Source of the DNA: Methanothrix harundinacea
GTDB taxonomy: Archaea > Halobacteriota > Methanosarcinia > Methanotrichales > Methanotrichaceae
DNA length: 33,773 bases
Direction of reading: 5' to 3'
NCBI GenBank assembly: GCA_001509375.1
Contig: LGFT01000015.1
Location: forward strand, 1-33,773
The position numbers and the translations under genes are program-made. Positions 32,975 to 33,773 of this stretch are shown here, one piece after another. How positions within the stretch are numbered: the stretch's first letter is position 1; each line of letters starts with the position of its first letter. The notes under the pieces were generated by a model that saw only the letters and a program-made list of their open reading frames with translations, ran no database searches and was not told the DNA's origin.

Positions 32975-33628
32975 CTGCCATACTTCCTGGATTCTAATGT
33001 ATTAATCGGATATGTATTTAGAAAGGCAGACATCTGGGGCGACCCTGCAAACGTAGTAGTTGAAGATGATGAGGAAAATAATTCAAGTACAGTTGTTTGG
33101 GGCGAATGCTTTGGCTCTTCAGAAGGTGGTAGATGCAACACTATACAAAAAAAGATAAGTCGGGAATTTAGGAGAGCAATCGCAAAATTAAATAGTGGAT
33201 TATCAAATGAAGAACTTTTAATGTTTGCTCGCGGTGAAAATTGGAGAATTTTGGGTATTCTTAAGAGTATATTTGATGAGCACAAAGGATATTCATCAGT
33301 GATATTAATCAAATTACTTAGAGATGTTCAACGAAGATACGATAAGGAATACATAGATAGATTCAACAAGCTTAAGGAAATTGTGACGATTCATAACAGA
33401 GAAAAACCATATTTAGAGATTCGCAAGCTCCTAGAAGAATTTATTGAAGATTGGGATGATATTCAGATTATTCTTGATGCGCATTATGTAGGAAACTTAA
33501 GTAAAAATATAATATTAATTACAGGAGATTACAATCATATAGTGCCGAACAAAAAACTTATTTGTACGCACACATCATTGGTAGATGTAAAAGGTCTAGG
33601 CGATTATAGGGCTAAGTCTATAATATAA
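32975..33628 (+). CDS. PIN-domain nuclease, probable CTG start, 217 aa
   Basis: PIN acidic residues are all present: Asp6 in YFLDSNVLIGYVF, Glu44 in VVWGECFG, Asp168 in IILDAHYVGN and Asp185 in LITGDYNHIV. These bind metal and cut RNA in VapC-type toxins; at 217 residues this one is longer, with a helical insert (about 60-165). ATG 33221 would delete Asp6 and Glu44. GGAGGT at 32961-32966 lies 8 nt before CTG 32975, the only codon in a sensible position, so a CTG start is likely. Low GC marks it as acquired DNA along with its partner. Confidence 0.75.
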   Translation: MPYFLDSNVLIGYVFRKADIWGDPANVVVEDDEENNSSTVVWGECFGSSEGGRCNTIQKKISREFRRAIAKLNSGLSNEELLMFARGENWRILGILKSIFDEHKGYSSVILIKLLRDVQRRYDKEYIDRFNKLKEIVTIHNREKPYLEIRKLLEEFIEDWDDIQIILDAHYVGNLSKNIILITGDYNHIVPNKKLICTHTSLVDVKGLGDYRAKSII

Positions 33629-33667
33629 TAAAAATAGTTTGTATTACATCCTGCCAGTGTTATTCAG

Positions 33668-33773
33668 TCAAACGCCTTCCCGCTCCTTCCTCGCATACTC
33701 CTTCGCGTAGTACGTCAGGATCATGTCCGCCCCGGCCCGCTTGATGGAGGTCAGCGCCTCGCGCATCGCCCGC
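33668..33773 (-). CDS. hemB: Porphobilinogen synthase, C-terminal end only
   Basis: The window ends within this gene. The visible 34 residues read AMREALTSIKRAGADMILTY and then YAKEYARKEREGV before TGA at 33668-33670, the typical HemB C-terminus (EALTSIKRAGADxILTYYA). HemB condenses two 5-aminolevulinates to porphobilinogen, feeding haem, cobamide and F430 synthesis in methanogens. A decayed copy of this end lies at 31670-31757. Confidence 0.88.
   Translation of the reverse strand, partial: RAMREALTSIKRAGADMILTYYAKEYARKEREGV

Noticed and set aside
33221-33628. PIN gene starting at the internal ATG 33221
   Set aside because: This start would remove the first two catalytic acidic residues, and it has no strong ribosome-binding site; the frame is open and protein-like up to CTG 32975.
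26903-33667. Possible CRISPR array in the accessory region
   Set aside because: No set of regularly spaced near-identical repeats; the only repeats are the duplicated gene segments and short inverted repeats.

Overview
The window looks like the chromosome of a methanogenic archaeon, most likely an acetate-using member of the Methanotrichales (Methanothrix/Methanocrinis type). This rests on archaeal-type uS15, PurP (the archaeal purine enzyme), AglB/Stt3, an archease-RtcB-TrmJ set, a class III ribonucleotide reductase, a 2-oxoacid:ferredoxin oxidoreductase locus, archaeal TATA/BRE promoters and generally GC-rich coding DNA. The genus is inference; no rRNA or tRNA gene was seen.

Positions 1-26902 are mostly ordinary core genome. 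In order: a DHH/RecJ-like nuclease (3' end outside the window) coupled to rps15; a DUF116 protein; a large UPF0182 membrane protein; a 2[4Fe-4S] ferredoxin; nrdD; an FMN reductase; ridA; two unknown coupled small genes; an anchored surface protein; a purP-SIS-phosphoesterase operon; a divergent HisB-like protein that has lost metal ligands; two secreted proteins; aglB; and a four-gene operon on the minus strand (XRE-cupin regulator, acyl-CoA ligase fused to a ferredoxin domain, VOR alpha, VOR beta-gamma fusion). The last core block is archease-rtcB-trmJ, an RNA ligation and modification operon.

Positions 26903-33667 are accessory. From 29522 down to 26962 the minus strand carries about thirteen very small genes (20-132 codons), many joined by ATGA overlaps and strong Shine-Dalgarno sites. 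Several encode CxxC zinc-binding miniproteins and one a 37-residue membrane peptide. A two-gene unit in this string (small basic protein plus LIM-like zinc finger) is tandemly duplicated. I recognise no family for most of them; the layout resembles an early region of an archaeal virus or plasmid. Next come a gene-poor stretch, an AbrB-type DNA-binding protein, and the catalytic tail of a dead tyrosine integrase.

Further right are a SplB-like radical SAM protein, a decayed copy of the hemB 3' end and a decayed ridA fragment. After these lies an AT-rich two-gene unit encoding a possible antitoxin-like protein and a PIN nuclease, then the true hemB 3' end at the window edge. The two hemB 3' ends (about 85% identical over 73 bp) bracket the AT-rich pair and suggest an old integration or duplication event. 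The small-gene string and the PIN pair are the best candidates for undescribed systems here.
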